From contig JAHLJT010000631.1 in NCBI GenBank assembly GCA_031308135.1, positions 210,536,731-210,600,730 of the forward strand: a stretch of DNA of 64,000 nt. The letters are read 5' to 3'. Of this stretch, positions 1 through 10,945 are shown piece by piece. The DNA comes from Acheta domesticus (lineage: Eukaryota > Arthropoda > Insecta > Orthoptera > Gryllidae). How positions within the stretch are numbered: position 1 is the first letter of the stretch; each line of letters opens with the position of its first letter. The notes beneath the pieces were generated by a model, which saw only the letters and a program-made list of their open reading frames with translations, did not search any database and was not told where the DNA came from. Position numbers and translations under genes: made by a program.

Positions 1-775
1 TTGGAAATTATTAATATAGCTTGTATAACAAACGACACGCTATACTCATTTTAATCGCATTGCGATTAATATCTACCCTACTAATTTCAAAAGCGCTCAA
101 AAATTGAACGAAAATTATGCAGCCTCCCGCTGTATGAGAGGTGTGTCGATGATTTCGTTAGGTACCCACAACTCGAGGAAAGTACAGACATTGATTCATT
201 TTGACTTAAAATTGCAAATATTTGTGTTATCCCGCCCATTCCCAAACTGCGCTTACCAACTGAATTCTCACAATCAATGCATCACTGGCTACGACGCCGC
301 TGACGTCTTGCAACTGCGAGGCCCCAAGGAATAGGCGCTCGCCCTTACATACCCCTACCATTAATGTATGTTATTCACGAGTGGCGTTGTCAGTAAGCAA
401 TTTGTTTGACATTCTAGGCATGTAAAGAATTATTAATTTGTCTACACACAATACTCTGGTATTGCAGTATTTCTGAAGACTTTGTTAAAATATTCAATTT
501 ATTGCAGTTTTATAGGAGAGTATTTTATTTGCAATTCTTGAGCAGTGTGCGTACTGTTTTTGGGGAAACCGTTTCGTGTGATTATGTTCAACAGCGTTTT
601 TGCTGCTGCAAGTGAATAAATTGTATAAATTGACAGACGTGCAGTGTTGAAGGAACGGTGATTTCTGTGTTGCAACACCAAAGAAACACTGAAGAGTTCT
701 TCACACTCCCCGCGGCGGAGACAACATCCATCACAGCCCGACGAATTGGTGCTCAGCCCTTGGGATCCAAGTGCC
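1..775. other. AT-rich non-coding stretch, nothing recognised
   Basis: This stretch is AT-rich with short, unconvincing open frames on both strands. I see no repeat family shared with the rest of the window, no protein motif and no RNA gene. Confidence 0.5.
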
Positions 776-779
776 TCCG

Positions 780-843
780 GTGTGTGTGTGTGTGTGTATG
801 TGTGTGTATGTGCATGTGCATGTGTATGTGTGTGTGTGTATGA
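780..843. repeat. (TG)n microsatellite with interruptions
   Basis: A run of TG dinucleotides is broken by TATG and CATG variants. The Cys/Val and His/Thr open frames across it on both strands are artefacts of the repeat. Confidence 0.95.
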
Positions 844-904
844 GTGAAATTCTAATAATAGCTCGAACAAACTCACACACGCGTACAAAATTCAAAATTC
901 ATCT

Positions 905-917
905 GGGGGGGGGGGGG
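905..917. repeat. Poly-G tract (13 G)
   Basis: Thirteen consecutive G residues are followed by CGAAC. It is a homopolymer prone to sequencing length error. Confidence 0.9.
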
Positions 918-1163
918 CGAACTTTTCTTTTTGCTGAACTACCGCGGATGTAACCATGCCCGAAAAGATATTCCCTGTTCATCGGCAAAAAACCAGTAAG
1001 CATAATTCAGTTTTCTGTTACAGGGGTTAACACGTTATTTTTTTTTAGCCAATGTAACTTTGTTTTCCTGTTTTATTTTGCTGTTAACTGCCATTTTTGG
1101 AATTATTTAGCGTACCCCCAACTGATACCCTTCGCGTATCCAGATGTCATTCTCGAACACTTC

Positions 1164-1545
1164 CCTGTGTATTCCGATTTAAATGTAGTGTCTCTTCAAG
1201 GTCATGAGCCGGAAGATTTGGAGGTGGGACATATTCTTCCAATCGGGAGCTTCGTTACGGCTGACTGTTTGGGTATTCAAGCTCTCGAATTTTTGAATGA
1301 CAGTCTCCCAATCACCATCATCTTCCAGCTGACCTTGAAGGGACAGTACATTTATACTCCGATTTAAACACAGTGGCACTTGAAAGGTCACGAGCAGGAA
1401 GGAGAGGGGGACATTGACATCCAATCGGAAGCTTCAATACCAAAACCGTCAGCCGTAACGAAGCTCCCGATTGGATGAACATGTCCCCGTCTCCTTGCAG
1501 CTCGTGACCTTGAAGGGACACTGCATTTAAATCGGAACACACAGA
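1164..1545. repeat. Foldback element: four alternating inverted units
   Basis: The left arm (about 1164-1270) and the reverse complement of the right arm (about 1440-1545) match over about 100 bp. Both begin near TGTGTATTCCGATTTAAATG or TGTGTGTTCCGATTTAAATG. Two further partial units lie between them: about 1300-1372 in minus orientation and 1375-1440 in plus orientation. The layout is therefore unit, inverted unit, unit, inverted unit. The extended nuclear-receptor half-site TCAAGGTCA occurs at 1196-1204 and, inverted, at 1330-1338 and 1505-1513. A foldback or long-TIR DNA element is the likeliest explanation. A transcribed hairpin is an alternative. Confidence 0.8.
1196..1204 (+). promoter_or_regulatory. 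TCAAGGTCA site (FTZ-F1/NR5A-like), repeated three times in the foldback element
   Basis: The string TCAAGGTCA fits the published consensus for FTZ-F1/NR5A monomer binding (YCAAGGYCR). Inverted copies are at 1330-1338 and 1505-1513. Because they are part of the repeated arm, the recurrence may reflect copying rather than selection. Binding is not shown by sequence alone. Confidence 0.3.
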
Positions 1546-1547
1546 AG

Positions 1548-1830
1548 CAGCCGCGGCCTGTCCAAGGGCCGTTGGCGGCGGCGGCGACGGTCAGTGGCCG
1601 GTGAGAGCAATGCCTTTAAACGGACGCGGCCTTCGCTCCCTCGCCATCCGTCTCGTTCATTCCCGTCACGCGCCGCGGCGCAGCGCTGCGCCGCCGTCGC
1701 GAACTTCGGGAGTCTGCGACAACTCGCCCCCGCCCCACCCCGCCCCCTCCAAGGACGCGCGCGCGTTCGCAACCTCGCCGCGGCCGCCTTCGCCTCGAGC
1801 AGCGCCAGACGCCAGACGACGCTCACGCGC
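1548..1830. other. CpG-rich island 1
   Basis: This is a GC- and CpG-dense block (GCGGCGGCGGCGACGG, CGCGCGCG) in AT-rich surroundings. Overlapping open frames of 77-119 codons on both strands show no recognisable motif and reflect stop-codon depletion. Such blocks can mark promoters or first exons, but no start site can be assigned. Confidence 0.7.
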
Positions 1831-2463
1831 GCTATCGCTCTTCAACATCAAATATCTAGCACCAAAATCTAATTTTCCCCAGTTTATAGACACTGTCAAA
1901 CAAAAACAGCATTTAATTACAAATATAACAGCGGTAGCTACTTCGTTCGCGGATAAATAACTTCCTTTAATGGTCAGAACCCTAGCAGCACTTTAAAGCC
2001 TATTAAAAACACGGTGATCGGAGTTTATTAGACTTTATTAGCTTCGTTACAACTTGCCATTTCCAAAGTAGTAATATTGGGCGAGGTTGTGTAGACGAAT
2101 GAACTGCTGTCTTCACTTCTTGCCACTGTTTCCGCAAGGCGGCAGTGACAAATGGAGCGCAGAAGCAACGCAGAAAGATCCTTCCGCTTCTCGTTACCTT
2201 GGTGCCGACGCGAGCGAGCAGCGAGAGGATTCCTCTCTCTTCCTCTCAGCGTCGAAAGCACCATATGGAACACAGCGCCAGCCCTGATAATCGCTGGAAG
2301 GGATCGGCACGAAAACGGAGCTCGAGATTACACAACGTCTCCCCTCCCGAGCGGGCGAGATAATGCGAGAATATGCACACTCCTACACTTCGTATGTTGG
2401 GATTGACAGTTAGGCGCCATCGGTACGTAACCATGGCGACGTCGGTCAGTAAAAGTTATGACA

Positions 2464-2722
2464 GCCCCGCCCAGTGACGAATCCAGGGGCCATGCCCCCC
2501 CCCCCAAGGCCTAGGGTTTTCGTTTCTTATCTTCCATTATATGGGATAATTGATTTAAATATTTATGTTAAAATTATGTAATTAAGCAATAATCTTGCAT
2601 ATTATCATATATACACTACAAAAATAATATACAATATAATAAATATGTTAATTATATTTAACAAAAATCTATGATCCCCTCCTCCCAAAAAAATTACCGG
2701 CTGGATCCGCCCTGGCCCCGCC
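2464..2722. mobile_element. hAT-type MITE (243 bp) with perfect 8-bp target duplication
   Basis: The element runs from 2472 to 2714. Its left end, CAGTGACGAATCCAG, pairs imperfectly with its right end, CTGGATCCGCCCTG. The 8-bp sequence GCCCCGCC lies directly outside both ends (2464-2471 and 2715-2722), a perfect duplication of the length typical of hAT insertions. The AT-rich interior has no coding capacity, so this is a non-autonomous element. A poly-C tract lies just inside the left end and a CCTCCTCCC tract inside the right. Confidence 0.9.
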
Positions 2723-3162
2723 GACCTGCATTCCCGATTAAACAAAAATCACCTCGTGCTCCTTGTGAGGACCCGATTACGTTCGAGGCGAGGGTCCGTC
2801 TCAGAATATCCCAGACTGTCTGACTAATGAATCAGCGTTTGATAGCAGGTGATTAAGATTTCCGACGAAGGAATCTTATCTAACAGGAAACTCTTTCAGC
2901 TAGACGAAAACTTGCGCGTTTGGCAACTCTGCGCCAAGTATTCGCTAGCTATCAGTTCCATAGAAAGATCTTTCGAAGTACAGGAAAGCATCTGGGAATC
3001 TGCATCGCAAAGATGGGCGATAGCGCCGGGGCGTTCCTTCGCTCCGAGTTTACGGACGGAGGCAACGGACTGACGTGCAACAGCCGGCGCGGACTGTTCT
3101 CACGAGTTAACAGCACACCCAGCGGAACGCGATACCACAGAAGCTGCCGGGTTCCCCGAGTT

Positions 3163-3290
3163 GTCTTCTTTCTCTCTCTCCCTCTCTCTTTTTGTCTTCT
3201 GTCTATCTTTCTTGCTTTCCTTTGTTTTTCTTTCTTCCTTTCTGACTTTCCGTCTTTTTGATTTTCTTTCTCTCTTTCTTTCACTCTGTG
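3163..3290. repeat. Polypyrimidine (TC/TTTC-rich) tract
   Basis: About 125 bp on the plus strand consist mostly of TCTC, TTTC and CTTTC. The Lys/Glu/Arg-rich frame on the minus strand is low-complexity, not a gene. Confidence 0.85.
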
Positions 3291-3299
3291 TTTGAACCT

Positions 3300-4480
3300 C
3301 TTAGAAAACAAATTGTATCCCTAATTAGTTTTTGGACCACCACAGAAGAGACAATATTCTTGTGTCATAAATGATCTAATTGATGTTTTGGAATTAGTTT
3401 ATGGGGAAAAATTTGGTTGAAATCACATACAGTATTTCAATGTGCGAAGGATGCGAAAATGAGAGTGAGAACGGGGAGAAAAGTGAAATGAAGAGAGAAA
3501 AATAGAAAGAAATAACAATTATAAATAATTGATTTCACTTTCAAGGCTAAAGGGCACCAATTTGATACGTAGACGCTGCAAGACACAAGTAAGCGAATTC
3601 TGGAATTCAATTTCATGTAAATTTCTCTGATAAGAAGTTCTGTAATATTATGTTCACAAGACAGCGTAGGAGTAGAGGTTTTAGGACTCTGGATAACGCT
3701 AGTAAAATGTTCAGCTTTGTTTCATTACTTAATGACGGCCTACTTGACCTGGGGCAGCACGTTGCAGAACCAGGTAACTCAAAATGTTCTCGTAAATTGG
3801 AGACTTGTCTTGCGTGTTAGCTGAAGAATGTTTACTCTCTAAACTCCCTAAATTGTTGCCACCATTGTACCAGGTTTTAAACAAAAACCCTTTCTATCGA
3901 TTCACAATTGTGTATATAAACAATGGCAAATGAATTTCAGTTGTTTTATTTACAATCTGTGCATTATAGTGTATCCAAAATAAAATATCGTATATTCACC
4001 AAAGACTATTTTAAAATCTATTGTAACTAAAGTTATCTTACTGTTTAATATGGGTTGTGCCTTTTCGCCAACATGGATATTATATACGTTTTCATACATC
4101 CATTGATTTCCAAATCACATCGTTAACGACGAACATGTACCCATGCACTATTATATTTTAGTCCATAATAAAAATGTTAAAAAACTATATGTGCTCTTAG
4201 CTAAAAAAAAATTAGGTGACATTAGGCGTCGTTTATATTTAGACGATAAGATAATTATTTCCCTTTATTCCAGGACGATAGTCCACCATCTTTCCCCAAA
4301 TGTCCTACAAGTAAAGTAACGAAAACAAATTCTAAAATACTCAATATTTACTTCGTCATCTTAGGACATTTAATTTTACCAGCCAGCAATTAATACGGGT
4401 TCAAATGTATCCCATTCTTGAACTAAACGGGCCACTTCCTGAACTTGAGGCCTCTGCCAAGACATTTCCTCCCGCTCTCG
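3300..4480. other. AT-rich non-coding stretch, nothing recognised
   Basis: I see no open frame of note, no protein motif and no repeat shared elsewhere in the window. Confidence 0.5.
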
Positions 4481-4489
4481 TTGCCTGCA

Positions 4490-4645
4490 ATAATACACGG
4501 TCGGCAGCGCAACAAACGCGGCGCGCCCACTCCGCAATCGCCAGGGTAATTGGCGGCCGCCCGAGCGCCTGGGCGCCCGCTCGCGCAGGCCGAACGAGGC
4601 GCCGCCCAGCGGCGGGCCCGCGAGGCTGCTCGGCGCTCACCCGCC
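4490..4645. other. CpG-rich island 2
   Basis: This short CpG-dense block contains GGCGGCCGC and GCGGCGGGCCCGCG. Frames of 87 and 100 codons on opposite strands overlap and lack motifs. Confidence 0.65.
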
Positions 4646-4787
4646 GCCCTCGCAACATCTGCACAGCTTCCCGTGAAGGACCCTCAGGGGAAATGTTCTG
4701 CGAATGAAGCTTTTTAATTCTTGAAGGTCGTTTTTTAACTACTAAGGCATGCAGCGATCACTTTTAATTGTTTACATTGGGGTAACT

Positions 4788-4924
4788 GTAGTGGGGGGCA
4801 CGACACGTAAGGACAACATAAGCACATACAGACATCCATGTCCAGGCAGCATTCGAACCCGCGACCCTTCGAGCAGAGGCAAATACGGCCCTACTACCTT
4901 AGCGACCTGGGCTATTCGGGCCGG
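4788..4924 (-). mobile_element. tRNA-derived SINE
   Basis: On the minus strand a tRNA-like head begins near GGCCCGAATAGCCCAGG (A-box region) and has GGGTCGCGGGTTCGAATG (B-box) at about 4850-4867. The tail reads GGACATGGATGTCTGTATG. The GGTTCGAAT core and the roughly tRNA-like spacing between A- and B-box support origin from a tRNA. Related heads lie at 14520, 20014, 31067 and about 45590. Confidence 0.75.
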
Positions 4925-5214
4925 ATTTTGTGTCTTTATTCCCTTATATTACGTGAAATTTACTAAATCTACGTATCAACCCATATTTCGTTTCAATCGA
5001 AACGATTGGATATATTGACTTGAATATTTTAGTTCAATATATGTTGGTGCGTTTTCGTACTTCCCTATTAGATAAATGGCAACGTTTTGCAGATATTTTC
5101 CGGTGGCAATGCCGTGGTGAATTGCAAAGAAAGATTTTTCTTTAAATTACTAGCAAAGAGGAACATCATATTGTTACATTTAAGATCACTTTAAACTTAC
5201 CGGAGGCAATACTT

Positions 5215-5440
5215 TCTTTCGCGAACGCTCGTCAGTGTTCAACCAATCGTCGGCGAGCCTCCTAGTAGCGATTCACGATGTCATTCGGGCGAGTGAGAGC
5301 TGTGCGAAGTCTCATGTGGCTTCGCCCATTCTTCCGAGGTTGCACAGCGGACAAGTGTCGTCAGCAAGGCCGATGAGATGTACGTGAGCTTGCAGGTAGT
5401 CATGGCACCAAGGAGGTAGCAGGCAGCCACGGAGGCGAGA
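5215..5440 (-). pseudogene. Fossil of non-LTR retrotransposon ORF2 C-terminus
   Basis: One minus-strand frame reads HDYLQAHVHLIGLADD followed by TCPLCNLG and then RMGEAT. This matches the pattern known from the C-terminal region of many insect non-LTR ORF2 proteins: a His-rich segment after RNase H, then CPLC and a conserved E/H/C region. An in-frame TGA follows GEAT and another lies about 15 codons later, so the copy is dead. The residues after the first stop (DFAQL, then RRLADDWLN) continue the family-like pattern. No catalytic RT or RNase H domain is visible nearby, so only about 70 codons survive. Family membership is inferred from the motif; the clade cannot be decided by eye. Confidence 0.6.
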
Positions 5441-5599
5441 GGTACACCACAGATTCATTGACCCTATCTTGTTATCACTGATTTCTTCCTAATATGTCAT
5501 AAAATTTAACATTTGCCTTCGATAGGTTTGTTGAATATTGTAAATGTAATATTTGATGAGCTTCGTTCTTAAGCACTTGAGACGAATGCAGTCTTATTC

Positions 5600-5828
5600 G
5601 CGCCTGAAGAAAGGCGGAGTGGAAAGGCGCCGGGGCGGGCGCTGGCAATGACGCGGGCCAACGAGCCGCAACGGGGCGTCTTCGGGCGACAGCCAGGGCC
5701 CCGAGGCCACGGAGGGCGCCGCCCGGCGCCGCGCCGGGTTCACCGGCTGCTCAGGTGGCCTAACCCCGTCCGGGGTCACATCCGGGGCGGCGCGCCATGG
5801 CGTTTAGACGCTGCTGGGGTCGCTGCCA
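5600..5828. other. CpG-rich island 3
   Basis: This CpG-dense block (GGCGCCGCCCGGCGCCGCG) ends at the CT microsatellite. Overlapping frames on both strands of 61-135 codons have no recognised motif. Confidence 0.65.
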
Positions 5829-5830
5829 CT

Positions 5831-5831
<1 letters not shown>

Positions 5832-5882
<51 letters not shown>
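5832..5882. repeat. (CT)n microsatellite
   Basis: About 25 uninterrupted CT units. The RERERE and SLSLSL open frames across it are artefacts. Confidence 0.97.
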
Positions 5883-5884
<2 letters not shown>

Positions 5885-5889
5885 CGCCA

Positions 5890-7080
5890 GCGACCGACAC
5901 ACCCACACACGCCCAACGCCACCTCCAGGAAGCGATTACTCCAAACAATCAAATCTTCTGTCTCCCACATCAAACTAACACCCGGAACAGTATTGCGCGG
6001 CAGAGCGTACCTAAGCCGAAGCAAACACACTGGAATATTATTACCGTCGTTTTAGTTCATGTTGAAGGGAAATGTTTTTATTTCTGATGAGGCACTCGCA
6101 GCTGGAGGCTGGGGGCATCTCGAACGTCCGACTGTTTCCGGAGATTTTCTCGGTCGATGAGGCATCTCCAGTTGCGGAATTGGCTCATCGTTCGAGCTTG
6201 GGGATGGGAACGACGATGGGGAAGGAAAGCCCGCCGTCAGCTGTCCGTTCTTTAGGGCACAGCCACAAGTCGACGAGAGGAAACCTCGGAAACAGCACAT
6301 CAGAAAATTCGGCTCTTGAATAATAATTCTCATCCCAGCGGTGGTCAGGTTGAGCCCAACTTCGCTGGCGTCGAAACTGCTGCCACTTCCGGGAATCTGA
6401 CACACGACTTGCCGGCGTACGACGCTTCAGCCGCGGACTCTCAACTATGAGGTCTTGAGCATTCGAAAATCTGTTAATGCGTTACCACGCGACTTTCCTC
6501 GCAAATACCCTTCTGTGTAATTTATCGAATATTAAATTTCATTCTTAAAGACCCACTGCGTTTCTATACAAAACATGTTCTGCTTTTCGTTTCCACTACT
6601 TATAAATTAAGAACATGCGATGCATGAAGTCTGCGTCTTAAATCCGTCGCAAAAGATGTCAAGTTAAATGCGAAATGTTTCTAGAATTTGCGAATACTGA
6701 ATAAGAAAGGAAATTGAAAGCATGACAACTCTTAAAGCACTTTATGAATTCGACAACTCACAAACGGTAATGATCACAACAAGCGTGTGATCCATGTACA
6801 AAGCGTCCGAGGTCTACTCGACCAAGAGCGATGACAATGTAATCTCGAGATTATCAGCATGATACACATCGAAGTCACTCTAAGAAGGCATTTATCTTTG
6901 ACCGATTACTCAATTTAACAAAGGCCTAACCAGAGCGCACAATACACCAGAAAGCATCACGCTGCAAGCCACCCACACTTCCCTAATGCTCGACCTCATA
7001 AAAATCATCCAGGTTGCGTAACTCCAAAGTTTAAAGAAGAACCCAGTGTTTGGGCTTCCGAGAATGATTGAGACGCGCGC
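5890..7080. other. Mixed-composition stretch, no gene recognised
   Basis: Between 6052 and 6405 both strands carry open frames (117 codons minus, 83 codons plus) at moderate GC. They have no recognisable domain and no convincing splice context. The rest is AT-rich with nothing recognised. Confidence 0.45.
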
Positions 7081-7084
7081 ACAG

Positions 7085-7335
7085 CTGTCAGAAGGAAGCA
7101 CGTGACCGTTCCGGCGCTTGGCGGACACCGCTGCCGGGAGCGCGCCTCCTTTTTCGGTCCCGTACGGTCAACACTGAGCGGTCTCCGCATGAGAGGGGCC
7201 TTTGAGGCGGCGGCAGCGCTGCGCGGCGCGGCGCCCGCCCTCCCGCGGCCGCTCGCGGAGGCGACGATGCGCGGCCCGCCACACGCACAAGGCGAGCGGT
7301 TCACGGGGCGGCGCCGGCCAGCGCCTGCCACGATT
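7085..7335. other. CpG-rich island 4
   Basis: CpG-dense core with GCTGCGCGGCGCGGCGCC and a NotI-like GCGGCCGC. Frames of 140 codons occur on both strands, consistent with GC-driven stop depletion. Confidence 0.65.
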
Positions 7336-7771
7336 AACTCTTTCGCGTTTCTTCCGAATACACTCTCAGGCCAGGCCACGAGCTTCATCCATACACAGGT
7401 GGCTCGCTCACGATGCTCGACGAACATCGTAAGTGAGTCATTCTGTATAGCAATCGTGAAGCCCGCGTCCGCCCCTCGCGCTTCGACAACTTCCTGTTCA
7501 CTATTCGAGACAAATGAGATGTAATTGAACGCGTATCGATCGCCGGGTGGGGAACTGCTCGTTTTTTTGCAGATCCATCCAGAAGCGTAAAAGAAATTTC
7601 TCTAATTTAAAAAAAAGCATGATTACTTCCTTCAAATTTGCACGGATATGATTGTTTCTTGTTGTTTATTTACTTTCTTCTCTTACTACGCATACTGTTT
7701 ACGCGGTACCCAAAAAACGCGGATTCCGACAAAACAACGTTTTAGAGTAAGTAATTTGCTACTTATTGCAA

Positions 7772-7905
7772 CAAGATTTATCCACATTTACTGGATCAGG
7801 AACTCCCAATACAAGTTTTCCTGTCGAAAAATCCCCGTGTTTTCTCGCATTACAATACTTTCTCTATACTGCGTCATCAATACGCGAGGAAGTAAAACGA
7901 TGTTA
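7772..7905 (+). repeat. AT-rich repeat family D, 3' module
   Basis: The order of blocks is CAAGATTTATCCACA, a degenerate CAGGAACTC block, TGTCGAAAAATCCCCGTGTT and a CTATACTGCGTC block. The same order recurs at about 8928-9040, 26395-26515 and 58665-58760 in the same orientation. Identity is roughly 70-80 percent by eye. Confidence 0.65.
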
Positions 7906-8924
7906 ACTACTTAAAGCAGTTCGAAATCTTAACAGGTTTTTTTTTCGCAGCAGACGCAAGTAATACAGCTTTGGCGGCTGCAAGGAGCAACTGAAAGAAA
8001 AAAAATTCAACACCATGTCTATGTAAGATAAAAGAGAAGCAATCGCGAATCATCCAAATCTTCTTAGATTCTCGTTCTCCAAGAGGTCAGAGCGGTGCGC
8101 TTGCTGGGAACTCTGAGGACAGGGGTAAGCACAAGACAACAGCGTAACCAAATATGAAATAAGAATTGACATACGACAAGAGAGTAGGTGCCAAGTGTCT
8201 GCACTCAGCGGCTCAATTTGAAAAATAAACAAATGAATCGCTTGAATATATTTTATTGGTTCCATTCAAATGCCACGCGAGATAATTACGCAATACGCGT
8301 CTCATAATTTAATCAATCAATAATAGCATCTGCAGATGAATGTGTTAAATAAAAATTAATTTGATTTTTCTTGTAAGTTATCATCTATAAAAATGTTTAA
8401 CTTCAACTAAGAAACAAAACAGATGTTCAAGTATTTTATCAATAGTCACATTCCTGACTCCTACTCTATTGTCAAAACAACTGCTGTATTCGATTATTAC
8501 ATAACATATGAATTTGTTCACATTGGTTGAATACAATGTTCATTAGTTAGAAATAAAACACACATGCATGATACTATACCCAACGATTAAAATCTACGAC
8601 GAAGCTTGGAAAATTTCCAGGTATTACGCAAAGTCCACGATATGTTCACTAGACATTCGACAATATCAGAATATTCCACGAGCGGTTTATCATTGGACCT
8701 GAATCTAAGTTAGTAATTGCATGCACTGTGGGACTGGCATGTGAATGGCAGTTGAGATAATTATTCTCACTGAAATCTTTTTCGAACATCAACATAACAT
8801 TTTCAACGAACGTCATATTTCAAACCCTGAAATTCGATTAAGAAATGATCATACCGCAATTGTCCTTTTGGTTGTCACTTTGGGCAGTTTCCTGTCACAA
8901 AAGTAATTTACTATATACATAGAA

Positions 8925-9040
8925 ACAAGATTTATCCATTTTCTAGTTACCAGGTCCCGGTAATAAAGAGTCTTTCTAGCGAAAGCTCGCAAGAATTACA
9001 ATACTCTATACTGCGTAAACAGTACACGAGGTAGTCAAAT
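8925..9040 (+). repeat. AT-rich repeat family D, 3' module
   Basis: This is a second copy, with ACAAGATTTATCCATTTTC, CCAGGTCCCGGTAATAA and CTATACTGCGTAAACAGTAC. It lies about 1.15 kb from the 7772 copy in direct orientation. Confidence 0.7.
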
Positions 9041-9584
9041 GTGCGCAAGATACTTATTGTTTTCTGGATGTACTATCTTGTACCGCTCGGAACGAAGCTC
9101 TGCGTGCATTACGGAAGTCCAGATGTGTGATAGGACGAACGCAAATGTTCCGACTGAAAGAGCGCAACGCAGCGCAGATTCCGATGAAGTGATAGAAGGC
9201 TCTCAGGGATTCTTTTTCAGAGTTCGTCAGTCGCTTTCGTCACAAAAATGCCGAATGTTAGGCGTCGTCTCTTGAGATGGCCAATCAACATAGTCTCAAC
9301 TCAGCGACTTGAGACGGAAAAAAATCATGTGTTATACCTCAGAAATGTGTAACGGGCCATTAAACATCATTGCTTGATTATGGTTCATTCTTCCATTTTG
9401 GATCACTACAATTGGATTGTACTTTGAATTCATTCTCTACGGCATTTCTTGAGCTAATAATAATAATTTCGACATTACTGGCGAAAAGTAATGTAATTTA
9501 CACAACATTCCAATAGTCAAATCAGGACTCTTGAAGGTCAGGTAACGTATAAGTTAACATTCTCAAAAACTAAAAAAAATCTCA

Positions 9585-9735
9585 GGAACTAGTGGTACTA
9601 TGACAGCGCGTATTTTCTCTCATCAATAACGGTTAGGCAAAATTATACGGCAATTTCTATCCATATGAACACATTTCAATCATCACTTGCAAAACTCACG
9701 GCCATAAACGAACCAAGGTGTATTTTGTGTTTGTG
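9585..9735 (+). repeat. AT-rich repeat family E
   Basis: The block CAATCATCACTTGCAAAACT and its upstream part TAACGGTTAGG...GCAATTTCTATCCAT recur in degenerate form at about 34360-34500 and 34850-35000. Confidence 0.5.
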
Positions 9736-9959
9736 TGGAATTCTATTAAACCACGTTTCGTTTTAAAACATATCACATGTCGCCCTTCACACGTATGTGG
9801 GAGAAAGCGAAGTGGCCGGGTTTTCGCGTGCGAGAGTTCTCGCAGTAGAGTGCATTAGTATCTACGTACGAAATTATTAGACTGCATCCTTTATAAGTGG
9901 AATGGCAATGTGACTCCAAAGCAAACAACAAGACAACAAACGGTCCTGAAACATGACCC

Positions 9960-10330
9960 GAACTCCCCGCAGTTGCATTCCGCGGACGCGAGTGTCAGTG
10001 CAAAACATTCCTGCGGCAGGGTATTTCGGGGATGCGCCAGCGGAGGCGGCCGTGCGACGCCGGAGCCAAATGCGAGGCGCGGTATAAATAAGAGGCGCGG
10101 CGACCGCAGGAGGCGATCTCGCACGCGCCACGTGGCCACTCGTCAGGAGGAACCGAGGGCCCTCGCCGCGCACCGTCCAGAGGCTCGCGCCCCTGTCGCC
10201 TCCCCCGCCCGCCCACCCCGCGCCGCAAATAGCGTCGCCGAAAGGGCGAGCGGGGCGACCGCGACGAAAACAATGGGCTGGAGCCAATGCGTCCAGACGC
10301 TTTCGGACGGAGGAAGGGAAACCAAGACTT
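9960..10330. other. CpG-rich island 5 with internal TATA box
   Basis: A broad CpG-dense block holds long open frames on both strands (up to 185 codons, 9877-10434 minus) with no recognised domain. The block contains a clear TATAAATA, listed separately, which makes it the best promoter candidate among the islands. Confidence 0.65.
10083..10090 (+). promoter_or_regulatory. Candidate core promoter (TATAAATA in a CpG island)
   Basis: GCGGTATAAATAAGAGGCGC is a strong TATA match isolated within very GC-rich sequence, where AT runs are not expected by chance composition. Transcription would start near 10112-10118. The next ATG in a good context is at 10273 (AAAACAATGG), opening only 19 codons before a stop, so any product would need splicing or a later start. 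Direction and activity are inferred. Confidence 0.35.
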
Positions 10331-10644
10331 AGGTGGAATGTCGGGCACACTAACAGAACGCCGTCTTCTTCCTTCACTTTAAAGGTTAGAACCGTGGAAC
10401 TGAACAGAGTTCTAATAATAAATGAGAAGCACATTGTGAATGTGAAGAGAAATAGTGCAAGTCTTCCAGTAATAAATATAATTGAACTGCAAAAAATGCA
10501 AAAGAATTACCACACGTTCTATCCTCAAAAAAAATCAACAGAAGACTTATCGTCAGCAATTGCAATGTAATGTAAGAAATCGACCTGCAAATTACTTTTT
10601 GCAACATGCTTAACGGCCCCAACGTTCTTGGGAATCGCTGCCTA

Positions 10645-10775
10645 GCATCGATGGCGGCGGAACGGTCCTAATGCGGAAAAGCAGCAAGTGCAGTGCGGCG
10701 GCGCGGCGCCGTAGGCGTGGCGGGAGCGTGGCGGAGGCGGGGGCGGGGGCGGGGGCGGGGGCGGGGATCGGATAA
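10645..10775. other. CpG-rich island 6 with (GGGGCG)n
   Basis: The block includes GCGGCGGCGCGGCGCCG and, at about 10737-10768, a tandem GGGGCG array of about 5 units. The array is a GC-box/Sp1-like and potential G-quadruplex sequence. Confidence 0.75.
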
Positions 10776-10883
10776 ACTCTCGCACGTCATGCGCTTCATT
10801 CCATTTGCGACGCATAATCCTCACGCAACTGTTGGGCGTACTACGCGAAGCGCACGCGCGGCTGTGAGCAGCAGCAGAAGGTC

Positions 10884-10900
10884 AAGCCGACGACGACGAA

Positions 10901-10932
<32 letters not shown>

Positions 10933-10945
10933 AGACGGTCGGAAG
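10884..10945. repeat. (GAA)n/(CGA)n trinucleotide repeat
   Basis: CGACGACGACGAAG grades into a GAA run of about 9 units, then GAGGAAGAAGAAGACGG. The poly-Arg frame over it is an artefact. Confidence 0.9.

Noticed and set aside
499..888. 129-codon minus-strand frame with His/Thr repeats
   Set aside because: Translation of the (TG)n microsatellite.
9877..10434. 185-codon minus-strand frame
   Set aside because: GC island with open frames on both strands; no motif, splice signals or homology recognised.
10884..10945. Arg-rich basic protein segment
   Set aside because: Translation of the GAA/CGA trinucleotide repeat.
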